From the NCBI GenBank assembly GCA_963702765.1, contig CAVPEB010000014.1, forward strand, positions 35,485 through 99,484: a DNA stretch of 64,000 bases, given 5' to 3'. The translations under genes were made by a program, and so were the position numbers. Below are positions 18,144 through 27,308 of this stretch, piece by piece. Source of the DNA: DATMNR01 sp963702765. GTDB lineage: Bacteria > Chloroflexota > Ktedonobacteria > Ktedonobacterales > Ktedonobacteraceae. The notes below the pieces were generated by a model that saw only the letters and a program-made list of their open reading frames with translations, made no database searches and was not told the DNA's origin. Position 1 is the first letter of the stretch. The number at the start of each line of letters is the position of its first letter.

Positions 18144-20006
18144 ATGAAACTGCACAAAAAATCGATATTTGCTCTAGGTCTCTTATTCATAGTCATGTTT
18201 CCGCTCATCTTTCTTGCCAGGGAAGGAACTGGTACAGCGCGAGCGGACGCAACTATCCATCATTATCTCTACGTTTTCCCAGACCAAACTTTGTATGTCT
18301 ACGATATGGACAACAACTTTCAGCTTATACAGCAAATCAGCTTGCCCATGACGAGTGGTGGCAGAGGTATTATTGCCGACCCAGCGGGCGGTTTCCTCTA
18401 TCTGAGCTATCATGGTGATGGTGGAATCCATGGCAACGGTTCTCTCCTCAAATATGATCTCATCCACAACCAGATTGTCTGGACGCAAAATTACTCCTTT
18501 GGCATCGATAGTGGTGCTATTACACCAGATGGCTCTACAATATATATGCCGGATGGAGAGGCTGCTTATGATGGAACCTGGCACATAATCAATACTAGCA
18601 ATGGCAGTGTCAAAGGCACAATTTTCACCGCCACAGGGAATGCCGCTCATAATACCATTGTGGGTTTCTCAGGGCAGCATGTCTACCTTGGTGGGCTTAA
18701 TAATCCCACCTTTTTCGTGGCGAGCACAGCCACGAACAAAGTCAGCGAGACTATTGGCCCACTGGTAGGAGGCGTGAGGCCGTTTACTATCAATGGATCA
18801 GAGTCACTTGTATTTACGACACATACAGGCTTTCTTGGCTTTCAGGTTAGTAATCTAAACACAGGAAAGATCCTGTACACTGTCCCTGTAAAAAGTTTTA
18901 CAGCACCAGCGGGATCAACATCGGCGCATGGCATCAGTATCTCACCCGATGAGAAAGAACTCTACCTGATCGATACACCGAATAGCTATGTGCATGTCTT
19001 CAATATCAGTGGACTTCCCACTAATGCCCCAACACAAGTAGCCAACATCCAACTAAATCCAGCTATGGGTGGCACGGAAAGTCCTTGTATCTATGATTGT
19101 GGGAAAGAGGGTTGGTTGTCCCATATTGCCGATGGACGTTACGCGATAGTAGGTGATTCAGGCGATGTTATCGATACGACTACGCGCACCATCGCCTACT
19201 ATCTTCCATCTGTCAGTAATACTCGCAAATTCCTTGAGATCGACTGGCAAAATGGACACCCCATCTTCACAACTTCTCGTACAGGATTGGGATATGTTGG
19301 CATACCTGCGGGAATACCTACTCCAACGCCGCTAAATCCACCAAATTTGACGCCTACACCGACTGTGAGTGTTACTACAAGCCCAACGGTAACCGTGTCT
19401 CCGTCTCCGTCCATTACACCTTCACCAACTCCAGGAACGGTTCTGGCGCAAGACACATTTCAACGTGCTAATCAACAGTTCTGGGGTACAGCTTCTGATG
19501 GACAGACCTGGGGTGGAGATGCCAATACGCAAAAATCATTCTCTATCAACAACAACGTGGGACAAATCGCCAATGGTAGCGGTCCCTATAATGCAGTACT
19601 GGGACCTGTGGTTACCGATTCGGAGGTGTTCTTCACTGGCTCAGCAAGCAGTTTCACAAATAATAACCTGGGTGCGGTCTTGCATTGGCAAGATACAAAC
19701 AACTGGTACAAAGCCTACATTAACGGCACTCAACTGGTGTTGCAGAAAAAAGTGAAAGGTACCTCAACGACCTTAAGTACAGCTGCATTCGTTGCTACAG
19801 CAAATACTGCTTACAATTTACGCTTCCGCATCGTCGGAACAACGCTTTATGTAAAAGCCTGGGCAACTACCACGGCGGAGCCAACAGCATGGACTATCAC
19901 CACAATGGATAGTTCCTTAAGCAATGGGCAGTGCGGTCTCCGCATTCAAGTACTCTCATCAACTTCTGCCAGTATTACCTTCTTCCAGGCAATCAACCCT
20001 GACTAA
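18144..20006 (+). CDS. Secreted beta-propeller protein with C-terminal jelly-roll-like domain
   Basis: This 620-residue protein carries a signal peptide (KKS then IFALGLLFIVMFPLIFLA, cleavage likely near TARADA). Residues ~40-390 are strand-rich, with recurring YVYDMDN, GAITPDGSTIYMPDG and GISISPDEKELYLIDT motifs typical of YVTN/quinoprotein-like propellers. A Pro/Thr/Ser linker (residues ~390-435) follows. The final ~185 residues (DTFQRANQ...WGGDAN...NNNLGAVLHWQDTNNWYKAY) resemble a concanavalin-like, sugar-binding jelly roll. The ATG follows an ACGGGGGG site. It is probably exported or surface-attached with an unknown ligand. A hairpin at 20045-20083 ends the unit. Confidence 0.75.
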   Translation: MKLHKKSIFALGLLFIVMFPLIFLAREGTGTARADATIHHYLYVFPDQTLYVYDMDNNFQLIQQISLPMTSGGRGIIADPAGGFLYLSYHGDGGIHGNGSLLKYDLIHNQIVWTQNYSFGIDSGAITPDGSTIYMPDGEAAYDGTWHIINTSNGSVKGTIFTATGNAAHNTIVGFSGQHVYLGGLNNPTFFVASTATNKVSETIGPLVGGVRPFTINGSESLVFTTHTGFLGFQVSNLNTGKILYTVPVKSFTAPAGSTSAHGISISPDEKELYLIDTPNSYVHVFNISGLPTNAPTQVANIQLNPAMGGTESPCIYDCGKEGWLSHIADGRYAIVGDSGDVIDTTTRTIAYYLPSVSNTRKFLEIDWQNGHPIFTTSRTGLGYVGIPAGIPTPTPLNPPNLTPTPTVSVTTSPTVTVSPSPSITPSPTPGTVLAQDTFQRANQQFWGTASDGQTWGGDANTQKSFSINNNVGQIANGSGPYNAVLGPVVTDSEVFFTGSASSFTNNNLGAVLHWQDTNNWYKAYINGTQLVLQKKVKGTSTTLSTAAFVATANTAYNLRFRIVGTTLYVKAWATTTAEPTAWTITTMDSSLSNGQCGLRIQVLSSTSASITFFQAINPD

Positions 20007-20044
20007 GGCAGGCTAGAGCGTAGAGTTTCAAGCGTAAGTACAAT

Positions 20045-20083
20045 GACGCCAGGTATAGTGTAAATATTTCACTACCTGGCGTC
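20045..20083 (+). terminator. Hairpin after the secreted propeller gene
   Basis: GACGCCAGGTA (20045-20055) pairs perfectly with TACCTGGCGTC (20073-20083) around a 17-base AT-rich loop, followed by TATCTTG. The stem is strong but the T-tract is weak, so termination is likely but not certain. Confidence 0.5.
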
Positions 20084-20258
20084 TATCTTGTGCCAATTAC
20101 CAGATTGGATACCTCTCCCCTCAAATGATTACCAGTTCCTTCTATTGACTATTCAGTTAATTGTAAGGCACACCTGATGCTTTGCAAGGATGGTAACAGG
20201 ATTGTCCTTGACAATAGAATGAGTCATATACTCTCTATCACAAAGGATAGTACCTCCT

Positions 20259-22064
20259 ATGAAAATAGTACGTCGTATTGCATGGGTGACGGTCGGATTT
20301 ACTTATTTTCTGATTGCGCTCGGAGGCACAGTGCGTGTCTCTGACTCCGGCTTGAGCTGCCCTGACTGGCCGTTATGCCACGGTGATATTTTTGTCGCGC
20401 TTGATTATCATGTGCTGCTGGAGCAATTTCATCGCTATACAGCTTCCATTGTCAGCATCCTCATTATTTCATTAGCGATTAGCGCCCTTATCTGGGCACG
20501 TAAAGAACGGCAGGTCTTGATACCTGCTCTACTAGCACCGTGCTTCCTGGTCGTTCAAATTGTGCTTGGTGGCCTCACCGTGTTATGGAAACTACCACCT
20601 ACAATCATCGCAGCACATCTTGGGACAGCGCTGGCAATTTTTGCAATGGTGATTACTGTTGCTGTAATGTCAGGGAAGGCAAAACCAAGTAAAGAACATC
20701 CAGCTAAGACTCGTAAATTTGTACGCCTAGCCATGACCAATGCAATACTGGTCTACGGATTGATGCTAAGCGGTTCCTACGTGGTAGGAAGTGGAGCAAC
20801 CCTGGCCTGTCCAGGTTGGCCACTCTGTGGAACCGCTCCTGCATGGGCTGTACAGTATCACCTGTCAGACATCAATACTTTTCATCGCCTCGTAGCTACG
20901 TTTGTGGGACTCGTACTCATCTGGACATTGATTTCAGCCTGGCGCAGGCGAATCGTTGCGCCAAGCCAGGCATGGGTTGCGCTTGCAGCGGGGATACTTT
21001 TCGTAGCACAGGCTACTGTTGGAGGCCTGGTGGTACTCCTGGAGAGGCCTGACTTTATCGCGGGCTTGCACCTCGCCCTTGCTACAGCAGTATGGGGCAG
21101 CCTGGTACTGTTGGCCGTACTTGCAGCACGTCAATTGAGAGCGGCTCCTCAAGGAGCAGAGTTAGAAGAACTGGTAGAAGAGAAGAAACCAGCAGGACCG
21201 ATTCAACAAACAATTTCCAGCTATGTTGATCTTATGAAACCGCATGTGACGATTCTCCTGCTGGGTACAACCGTAGCCGCAATGGCGATCGCTCACCAAG
21301 GATTACCACCACTTGGCCTTGTACTGGCAACTTTACTGGGCGGCGCCATGGCAGCGGGTAGTGCGAATTGCATTAACTGCTATATTGATCGGGATATAGA
21401 CCAGATCATGGGACGCACTCAGCGCAGGTCTTTGCCATCTGGTAGAGTGCAACCTACTCAGGCGCTGGTTTTTGGCATTGTGTTAGGAATCGGATCATTT
21501 ATAGTCCTGATGGCCTTTGTCAACCTTCTTAGCGCCCTGCTGGCCTGTTCCGCCATTCTATTCTACATTTTCGTGTACACGATGTGGCTCAAACGCTCAT
21601 CAGCGCAAAATATCGTAATTGGCGGTGCTGCTGGAGCCGTTCCTGTACTGGTTGGCTGGGCCGCGGTAACAAATTCACTGACACTGCCAGCGATCTGGCT
21701 TTTTGCAATCATCTTTTACTGGACGCCTCCACATTTCTGGGCTCTTTCGTTGTTGATTCAGAAAGATTACGAGAAAGCCAGTATACCAATGTTGCCAGTG
21801 GTAATGGGCGAACGAGAGACACGCAAGCAAATATTGCTCTATTCATTATTACTATTGGCCGTAACCATGATTCTCTTCGCAATGCATGCCATGGGTTACT
21901 TCTACCTGCTTGTTGCTCTTGTACTCGGTGGGATACTGATTTACATGGCGATACGTCTCATGCGCGACCAAACGAAAAAGTGGGCACGCACTCTTTTCTG
22001 GTATTCTAACTGTTACCTTGCCTTGATTTTTGCGGCAATGGTAATCGACAGAGTAGTGCATTAA
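20259..22064 (+). CDS. Heme A synthase / heme O synthase fusion (CtaA-CtaB)
   Basis: One 601-residue membrane protein joins two consecutive enzymes of heme A synthesis. Residues 1-~295 are CtaA/Cox15, which oxidises heme O to heme A. They have the loop cysteine pairs CPDWPLC and CPGWPLC and the heme-binding histidines in QFHRYTAS, AAHLGTAL, TFHRLVATF and GLHLALAT. After a charged linker (ELEELVEEKK), residues ~315-600 are CtaB/CyoE, the farnesyltransferase making heme O from protoheme. They have the Mg-binding NCYIDRDIDQIMGRTQRRSL motif and the YTMWLKRSS loop. Order in the chain is reverse to reaction order. sco lies 70 bases downstream, and a TTGACA at ~20208-20213 may be part of its promoter. 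Confidence 0.93.
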   Translation: MKIVRRIAWVTVGFTYFLIALGGTVRVSDSGLSCPDWPLCHGDIFVALDYHVLLEQFHRYTASIVSILIISLAISALIWARKERQVLIPALLAPCFLVVQIVLGGLTVLWKLPPTIIAAHLGTALAIFAMVITVAVMSGKAKPSKEHPAKTRKFVRLAMTNAILVYGLMLSGSYVVGSGATLACPGWPLCGTAPAWAVQYHLSDINTFHRLVATFVGLVLIWTLISAWRRRIVAPSQAWVALAAGILFVAQATVGGLVVLLERPDFIAGLHLALATAVWGSLVLLAVLAARQLRAAPQGAELEELVEEKKPAGPIQQTISSYVDLMKPHVTILLLGTTVAAMAIAHQGLPPLGLVLATLLGGAMAAGSANCINCYIDRDIDQIMGRTQRRSLPSGRVQPTQALVFGIVLGIGSFIVLMAFVNLLSALLACSAILFYIFVYTMWLKRSSAQNIVIGGAAGAVPVLVGWAAVTNSLTLPAIWLFAIIFYWTPPHFWALSLLIQKDYEKASIPMLPVVMGERETRKQILLYSLLLLAVTMILFAMHAMGYFYLLVALVLGGILIYMAIRLMRDQTKKWARTLFWYSNCYLALIFAAMVIDRVVH

Positions 22065-22134
22065 TCCAAAACACATAGCTCATCACGAAGACGCTCATAT
22101 AGAGTCAAGAGTGGGATAACATAAAGGACAGTCA

Positions 22135-22776
22135 ATGACTATGAGCTGGCGCTTAGCCTCGCGTTTATCAGTTATAAGCCTCGCGTTCCTTGTTGTACTG
22201 GTTGTAGCGCTCTTCAGTTTGCACAATGGTGCAGGCGGAGCTGCTACTTCTAATGCCTCTTCTAGCTCAACCAACCTACAAGGTACTAATCTAGGCAGCA
22301 CCCCTGCTCCTGATTTTCTTCTAAAAGACCAGTTTGGTAATGCAATATCGCTATCACAATTCAAAGGGAAGCCGGTTGTCCTGACTTTCCTTTATACACA
22401 TTGCCCTGATGTATGCCCTTTGACTGCGGAAAAAATACATACCACCATGCAAAGTCTGGGTAGTAATGCACAGCACATTGCAGTTATTGCCGTGAGTATG
22501 GATCCTAAAGGCGATACTGCCACTACCGCGCAAAATTTCGCCAGCGTACATAAACTGGGAGATTACTTCTATTATCTGATTGGCACCCACAACCAATTGG
22601 CACCAGTATGGGCATCATATAGCGTTGATGCGCAAGCGGCCACCAGTAGTGGAGTTGTCAACCACTCTTCTGCTATCTATGTCATCGATAAGCAAGGCAA
22701 TGAGCGAGCCTTGCTTGATAATGTCTTCACCCCAGGCCAGTTAGCTTCAGATTTGAAGATTCTATTAGGGGAATAG
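22135..22776 (+). CDS. SCO1/SenC family copper chaperone for cytochrome oxidase
   Basis: This 213-residue thioredoxin-fold protein is held by an N-terminal membrane anchor (residues ~10-30). After a Ser/Thr-rich spacer the domain shows PDFLLKDQFGN, the copper-binding CxxxC in TFLYTHCPDVCP, AVSMDPKGDT and the third ligand His in VVNHSSAIYVID. Sco proteins deliver copper to the CuA site of subunit II outside the membrane. The gene follows the heme A/O synthase fusion in the same direction, and both serve the same terminal oxidase. It is close to the family's usual length. Confidence 0.92.
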   Translation: MTMSWRLASRLSVISLAFLVVLVVALFSLHNGAGGAATSNASSSSTNLQGTNLGSTPAPDFLLKDQFGNAISLSQFKGKPVVLTFLYTHCPDVCPLTAEKIHTTMQSLGSNAQHIAVIAVSMDPKGDTATTAQNFASVHKLGDYFYYLIGTHNQLAPVWASYSVDAQAATSSGVVNHSSAIYVIDKQGNERALLDNVFTPGQLASDLKILLGE

Positions 22777-22839
22777 CGATGGCTGGCATCCACTAGAGGG
22801 TGCCGCTATCCAAGCCTGACACCAGCTGGCACCTATCCA

Positions 22840-22886
22840 TCTCGCCAACGCTCCTGCTCAGCTACCCTACGGGTCAGGCGAGATGA
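22840..22886. terminator. Hairpin between convergent genes
   Basis: ATCTCGCC and GGCGAGAT form an 8-bp stem enclosing a ~30-base loop in the 132-base gap between sco and the minus-strand gene at 22909. A second, smaller stem (GGTGCC/GGCACC) lies at about 22799-22834. There is no strong T-tract on either strand. Confidence 0.3.
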
Positions 22887-22908
22887 AAGGAGAAGGGGTG
22901 TAATTACA

Positions 22909-23241
22909 TTAATCGTTCTCGTCCTCATCTTCGTCGACTTCAAGCAGGTATACTACCGCCTCTTCCGAGGTTTGCGCGATGCTCATTTTGACGATTAAGT
23001 CTCGCATCTGAGCCGAATCATCGAGAGAAGAGGTCTGTTTCTTTGCCAGGCGCACCACATTGGGGAAACGCAGGCGCACGATTTTCACGAGTGTCTGGCG
23101 CAGCTCTAGCAGCATTTCTGTGTGGGCCTGGTGGACTCCTTGCATGAATGCCATCTGAAATCGTTGTGGAAGTTCCTCTTCATGTCCTTCCAAAGCAGCT
23201 TTTTGAAAAGCCCACGTCTCCTTCATTACGTCTCGGAGCAT
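22909..23241 (-). CDS. Small charged protein of unknown function
   Basis: The open frame could begin at TTG 23313, but ATG 23241 is preferred, behind an AAGAAAGAG site, giving 110 residues. The sequence is helical and charged: a Met/Gln-rich N-terminus, then LLELRQTLVKIVRLRFPNVV followed by RLAKKQ, MRDLIVKMSIAQTSEEAVVYLL and an acidic tail (VDEDEDEND). The RFPNVVRLAKKQ stretch recalls the C-terminal helical region of Rpn-type transposase-like nucleases, here without a nuclease domain. That likeness is an impression only. It stands alone, convergent with sco. Confidence 0.5.
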   Translation of the reverse strand: MLRDVMKETWAFQKAALEGHEEELPQRFQMAFMQGVHQAHTEMLLELRQTLVKIVRLRFPNVVRLAKKQTSSLDDSAQMRDLIVKMSIAQTSEEAVVYLLEVDEDEDEND

Positions 23242-23501
23242 GTGATGATGTCTCTTTCTTAGCCAGTTTTTAACTGGTATGTCATAAATGCTTCTATTGA
23301 TATTATAGAACAAAAGTTCTTTCTATGCATTCTTTGAGAGGAGATGTTTTGTGGAAGTTTATCCGGAAACATTGTGATGGAAAAATTCGTTCAACTGCTT
23401 GCAAGAGAAGATCATTCCTGTTATTCTTATAGTAGGATAGCTGTCGCAACTCAACAGTGTCCAGGTAGATCATAATCACTTTCGATAGAAAGCGAGCACT
23501 T

Positions 23502-24335
23502 ATGGATACTTCTCTTCAAAACACAAGTCTCACCGAAGACGAAATGACTACACCTGCGCGAGCAGTCGAGGATGCAGTACATGCTGAGGGCGAAGAAGCC
23601 CATATTCACCTCCCCAATGGTAGTCTCTGGCCAGTTATTTTGGGCATATCCATTCTCGTGACAATGGCTAGTTTTGTGTTCATTAACACTGTTTACTGGG
23701 TAACTATCATTGGCGCTGTTTTTGTATTTATTAGCATCATGGGTTGGGCATTGGAAGATCCAATGGCTACTCACGGAGAGCATGCCAAACCTGGAGAATA
23801 TTCTGCAACATTTGAGGAAGCTGCGTCTTCAGGTAAGCCGACACCTCTGGCAGCAAAAATTCTCCGTGAGGCAGAAGATGTGGTAGACAGAACGGTTACT
23901 GTTGACACAACGGCGTGGAGCGCGCATCCCGTAAAGGTATTTGTTGAGCGCGAAGGTGTTGTGCTTTCGTTATACGGCAAAGTTGAATTAGAGGAGCAAA
24001 AGCAGGAAGTCGAAGCTGCCCTGCGTAAGATGCCGGGTGTACTCGATGTCATGAACTTCCTGGTTGCCGAAGATGAGCTTCTGAACGCTGTCAATGCTCA
24101 CATCGAAAGCTTGAAAGCAGCAGGTAAACTCGATGGAGCGAAAAATATCTCAGTGCTGGTTGAAAACTATATTGTTAGCCTGTACGGTGAGGTCCCAGAC
24201 CCCAAGATGAAGTACATGCTGGAGAACGAGATTAGCGGCATTCCAGGAGCGCGTGTCGTAATCAACCATATTGGCCTGGATAAGGACATTCCAGGAAATA
24301 TGGGGAGAACAACCAACAGAATTGCCCGTATTTAA
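23502..24335 (+). CDS. Cytochrome c oxidase subunit IV-like domain fused to two BON domains
   Basis: Residues ~35-90 carry a histidine/proline lead (EEAHIHLPNGSLWP) and two membrane helices (VILGISILVTMASFVF and VTIIGAVFVFISIMGWALED), the form of the small subunit IV of bacterial aa3/caa3 oxidases. After a linker, residues ~140-200 (VKVFVEREGVVLSLYGKVEL...VEAALRKMPGVLDVMNFL) and ~205-265 (ISVLVENYIVSLYGEV...INHIGL) are two BON domains, which are usually phospholipid or peripheral binding modules. The 277-residue fusion near ctaG, ctaA-ctaB and sco suggests a role at the oxidase. A 20-bp-stem terminator follows. Confidence 0.7.
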   Translation: MDTSLQNTSLTEDEMTTPARAVEDAVHAEGEEAHIHLPNGSLWPVILGISILVTMASFVFINTVYWVTIIGAVFVFISIMGWALEDPMATHGEHAKPGEYSATFEEAASSGKPTPLAAKILREAEDVVDRTVTVDTTAWSAHPVKVFVEREGVVLSLYGKVELEEQKQEVEAALRKMPGVLDVMNFLVAEDELLNAVNAHIESLKAAGKLDGAKNISVLVENYIVSLYGEVPDPKMKYMLENEISGIPGARVVINHIGLDKDIPGNMGRTTNRIARI

Positions 24336-24344
24336 ACGTTAATA

Positions 24345-24400
24345 GAGACAAAAAAGGTTCAGCCTGGTAATCTACCTCCGGGCTGAACCTTTTTTGTCTC
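24345..24400. terminator. Bidirectional intrinsic terminator
   Basis: A perfect 20-bp stem (24345-24364 with 24381-24400) contains A6 on one arm and T6 on the other, so it gives a T-tract on both strands. It ends the COX-IV/BON gene on the + strand and the whole dcw cluster after ftsZ on the minus strand. Confidence 0.9.
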
Positions 24401-24403
24401 GCG

Positions 24404-25882
24404 TTAGCGCTTGCGTAGAAATGCTGGAATATCGATTACATCTCCCGGAGGAGCGTTTCGACTACCTCTTGGCAGATCCAACGCTTTCGGGTCCATGCGC
24501 CTGATTGGGCGCTGAGGACGAGAATCAGACGCTGGACGCTGTGAAGGCTGCGCTTCTGGCTCTGGGACAGGAAGCCGTGCATGTTCAATCACAGGCTCGA
24601 GCACATCGCCAAATTCGTTGTCCATGTCGAAATCTTCCTCAAGCACATCAACATGACCGACATTCACAGGTCGTCGCATATGTTCCTGCATCACTGGAAC
24701 TGGGGTAGGCTGCATAGATCGTCCTGCAGTCGGTTGTAAAGGCCCTGTCGGATGCTTCGCAATATTCATGGGTGGCGTTAATGGTGACGGGTTATATCCG
24801 TTCGATACGCTTTGCTGTGGCTGGCGCATCGAACCATTGCCATTGTTGGACGAAGAAGCCACCTGGTAGAACATATTGCGGTTGTATTCCACACGGCCCT
24901 GCGGTGATGTTGACAGATGCGTCCGTCCTCCATCAAACCCTGTCGCAATGACCGTAATCTTGACCTTCCCATCAAATGCAGGATCCTGTACAGCACCAAA
25001 GATAATATTCGCTTCAGGATGTGCTGCTTTGCTAATGATATCGGCCGCCTCATTCACTTCGTAGAGAGTTAGATCAAGACCACCAGTAATATTGAACAAG
25101 ACCCCACGAGCACCGTTGATATCGATATCGAGTAAGGGGCTGGCAATCGCAATGCGCGCAGCATCTACTGCACGCGATTCGCCACTAGCCTCTCCAATTG
25201 CCATCAACGCAGAACCCGCCGCAGACATGATTGTTTTCACGTCAGCAAAGTCCAGATTGATAAGCCCTGGCACCGTGATTAAATCACTGATGCCCTGGAT
25301 ACCCTGCCGCAAGACATCATCTGCCAGTCGAAAAGCTTCTTTCAACGGCATTTTCTTGTCAGCCACTTGCAGGAGTCGATCATTCGGCACTGTAATCAGT
25401 GTATCAACATGCTGCTTGAGATTAGCGATACCCTCTTCGGCCGCAGCACGACGCTTATTACCCTCGAATGCAAATGGTTTTGTCACAACACCAACAGTCA
25501 ATGCGCCTAACTCGCGCGCAATTTGCGCCACGATCGGACTTGCACCTGTACCAGTCCCACCTCCCATACCGGCCGTGATAAAAACCATATCGGAGCCTTT
25601 CAGCGCCTCGTACAAATCCTCAGTATTTTCCTCCGCAGCCTTTGCCCCAACACTTGGGTTACCACCGGCTCCAAGGCCCCGTGTGAGCTTGTCACCGATG
25701 CGAATTCGATGTGGCGTATCGGCCAGCAGCAGGGCCTGGGCATCGGTATTGACGGCAATAAACTCGATACCCATCATATTGGCCTGAATCATGCGGTTGA
25801 CTGCATTACTGCCTCCTCCTCCTACACCGATAACACGGATTTGGGCAAAGCCCTCAACTTGATGATTTCCCATTGGTAACAT
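24404..25882 (-). CDS. ftsZ: Cell division GTPase FtsZ
   Basis: FtsZ polymerises into the cytokinetic ring. The 492-residue protein has the nucleotide-binding IRVIGVGGGGSNAVNRMI, the tubulin signature GGGTGTGASP (residues ~105-115), and the NxDFADV T7-loop region (LINLDFADVKTIM) that completes the GTPase site of the next subunit. A long Pro/Gln-rich linker leads to the conserved C-terminal peptide VIDIPAFLRKR that binds FtsA. Start ATG 25882 follows GAAAGGGGG; the upstream in-frame extension to 25927 is rejected for that reason. It is the last gene of the dcw cluster, just before the bidirectional terminator. Confidence 0.98.
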   Translation of the reverse strand: MLPMGNHQVEGFAQIRVIGVGGGGSNAVNRMIQANMMGIEFIAVNTDAQALLLADTPHRIRIGDKLTRGLGAGGNPSVGAKAAEENTEDLYEALKGSDMVFITAGMGGGTGTGASPIVAQIARELGALTVGVVTKPFAFEGNKRRAAAEEGIANLKQHVDTLITVPNDRLLQVADKKMPLKEAFRLADDVLRQGIQGISDLITVPGLINLDFADVKTIMSAAGSALMAIGEASGESRAVDAARIAIASPLLDIDINGARGVLFNITGGLDLTLYEVNEAADIISKAAHPEANIIFGAVQDPAFDGKVKITVIATGFDGGRTHLSTSPQGRVEYNRNMFYQVASSSNNGNGSMRQPQQSVSNGYNPSPLTPPMNIAKHPTGPLQPTAGRSMQPTPVPVMQEHMRRPVNVGHVDVLEEDFDMDNEFGDVLEPVIEHARLPVPEPEAQPSQRPASDSRPQRPIRRMDPKALDLPRGSRNAPPGDVIDIPAFLRKR

Positions 25883-25991
25883 TTTGGCCCCCTTTCGTAT
25901 TTGTTGTTCGAGCGCAAACTTCTGCACTCAACAAACAAACAGGCGATGGCAATCCTGGCGGGGACAATTTTCATATCCCCTACAATCAATA

Positions 25992-27224
25992 CTATGGAAC
26001 AAAGGCGCGGAACCAGCGTCCTAAACGAGATATCACATCTCCTGTCCCTAACTCCTCCAACTCATCCTCATCCGCAAGAAACGAGGTATGACGTAATCCC
26101 CAAAGCAACAGACCAACCGAAGTGGCATAAGCCGGACGACTTATCGAGTCGGCAAGCCCGTGCAGGCCAAGTGGCGAACCTAAACGCGCAGGCAAATCGA
26201 GAATCTGACCCGCGGCATCCAGGATGCCCGGCAACTCAGCGCCACCTCCAGTGAGTACCAGACCGGCTGGCAATAGTCCGTCAAAACCAGATTTCTTGAT
26301 CTCCTCGTGTACCATTTCAAACAATTCTTCCACTCGCGCTTGAATAATTTCGGCAAGCAGTTTCCGAGGTACAAGATCATTGCAATCCGGCATATAATGC
26401 GACAGGTCAATCATATCGTCGTCGGGAATAGTTGAAGGGTCACAATGACCATAGGTCACTTTGAGTTCCTCAGCTACACCGAATGGCAGACGCAAACCGA
26501 TAGCAATATCGCTGGTAATCAGGTTCCCCCCGACAGGTAATACTACAGTATGCCAGATTGCCCCATCAGTAAAGACAGCTACATCAGTGGTGCCACCACC
26601 GATGTCAACAAGCGCTACTCCAAGATCTGTCTCACCTTCAGCCAGTACTGCTTCACTGGAAGCCAATGGCTCAAGAACCAGGTCTTCGATCTCAACACGC
26701 GCTTTATGAACACACTTAATTAAATTATGAATAGATGACACGGCACCTGTAATGATGTGTGTCTCTACCTCCAACCGAAAACCGGACATGCCTATGGGAT
26801 TTTTGATGCCTTCTTGACCATCAACGACATAACCGCGCGGGATCACGTGAATAACCTCACGATTCGCAGGAATCGCAATAGCACGAGCAACCTCAATAGC
26901 ACGGCTGATGTCATTCTGAATAATATCTCGATGGCTTGGAGAGATGGCTACAAATCCTTTACTATTTTCAGAATCGATGTGGCTACCAGCAATCCCGACA
27001 TAGGCGGTAGTTATATCCTTTCCTGAAAGGCGTTCTGCACGATCTAGCGCCGCTGCAATGGAAGTGACTGTTTCCTCGATGTTCACCACCACCCCGCGAC
27101 GCAAACCCTGTGAAGGGCAGGTGCCAACGCCAACAATATTTAGCTTCCCATCGCGATCCAATTCGCCAACAAGAACGCAAATTTTTGTTGTTCCGACGTC
27201 GATACCGACTATCACCCGCTCTTG
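25992..27224 (-). CDS. ftsA: Cell division protein FtsA
   Basis: FtsA is the actin-like tether that holds FtsZ at the membrane. Visible are phosphate-1 VIVGIDVGTTKICVLVGE, the 1C-domain region after GVVVNIEETVTSI, phosphate-2 VALVDIGGGTTDVAVF and the adenosine motif LVLTGGGAELPGI. The C-terminus (VISRLGRWFRAFV) is the amphipathic membrane-targeting helix. GTG 27224 is favoured as start, with AAGGGAG eight bases upstream; ATG 27260 would add 12 residues that include the site. Length (410) is normal. It lies between ftsQ and ftsZ in the usual order. Confidence 0.96.
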   Translation of the reverse strand, partial: QERVIVGIDVGTTKICVLVGELDRDGKLNIVGVGTCPSQGLRRGVVVNIEETVTSIAAALDRAERLSGKDITTAYVGIAGSHIDSENSKGFVAISPSHRDIIQNDISRAIEVARAIAIPANREVIHVIPRGYVVDGQEGIKNPIGMSGFRLEVETHIITGAVSSIHNLIKCVHKARVEIEDLVLEPLASSEAVLAEGETDLGVALVDIGGGTTDVAVFTDGAIWHTVVLPVGGNLITSDIAIGLRLPFGVAEELKVTYGHCDPSTIPDDDMIDLSHYMPDCNDLVPRKLLAEIIQARVEELFEMVHEEIKKSGFDGLLPAGLVLTGGGAELPGILDAAGQILDLPARLGSPLGLHGLADSISRPAYATSVGLLLWGLRHTSFLADEDELEELGTGDVISRLGRWFRAFVP

Positions 27225-27308
27225 CACGATACACGCTCCCTTGGGGGGTTGTACGGGCATCGATTGTGATGCCCTCGCACTACGAACTATGTCACTACTA
27301 TCAACTGA

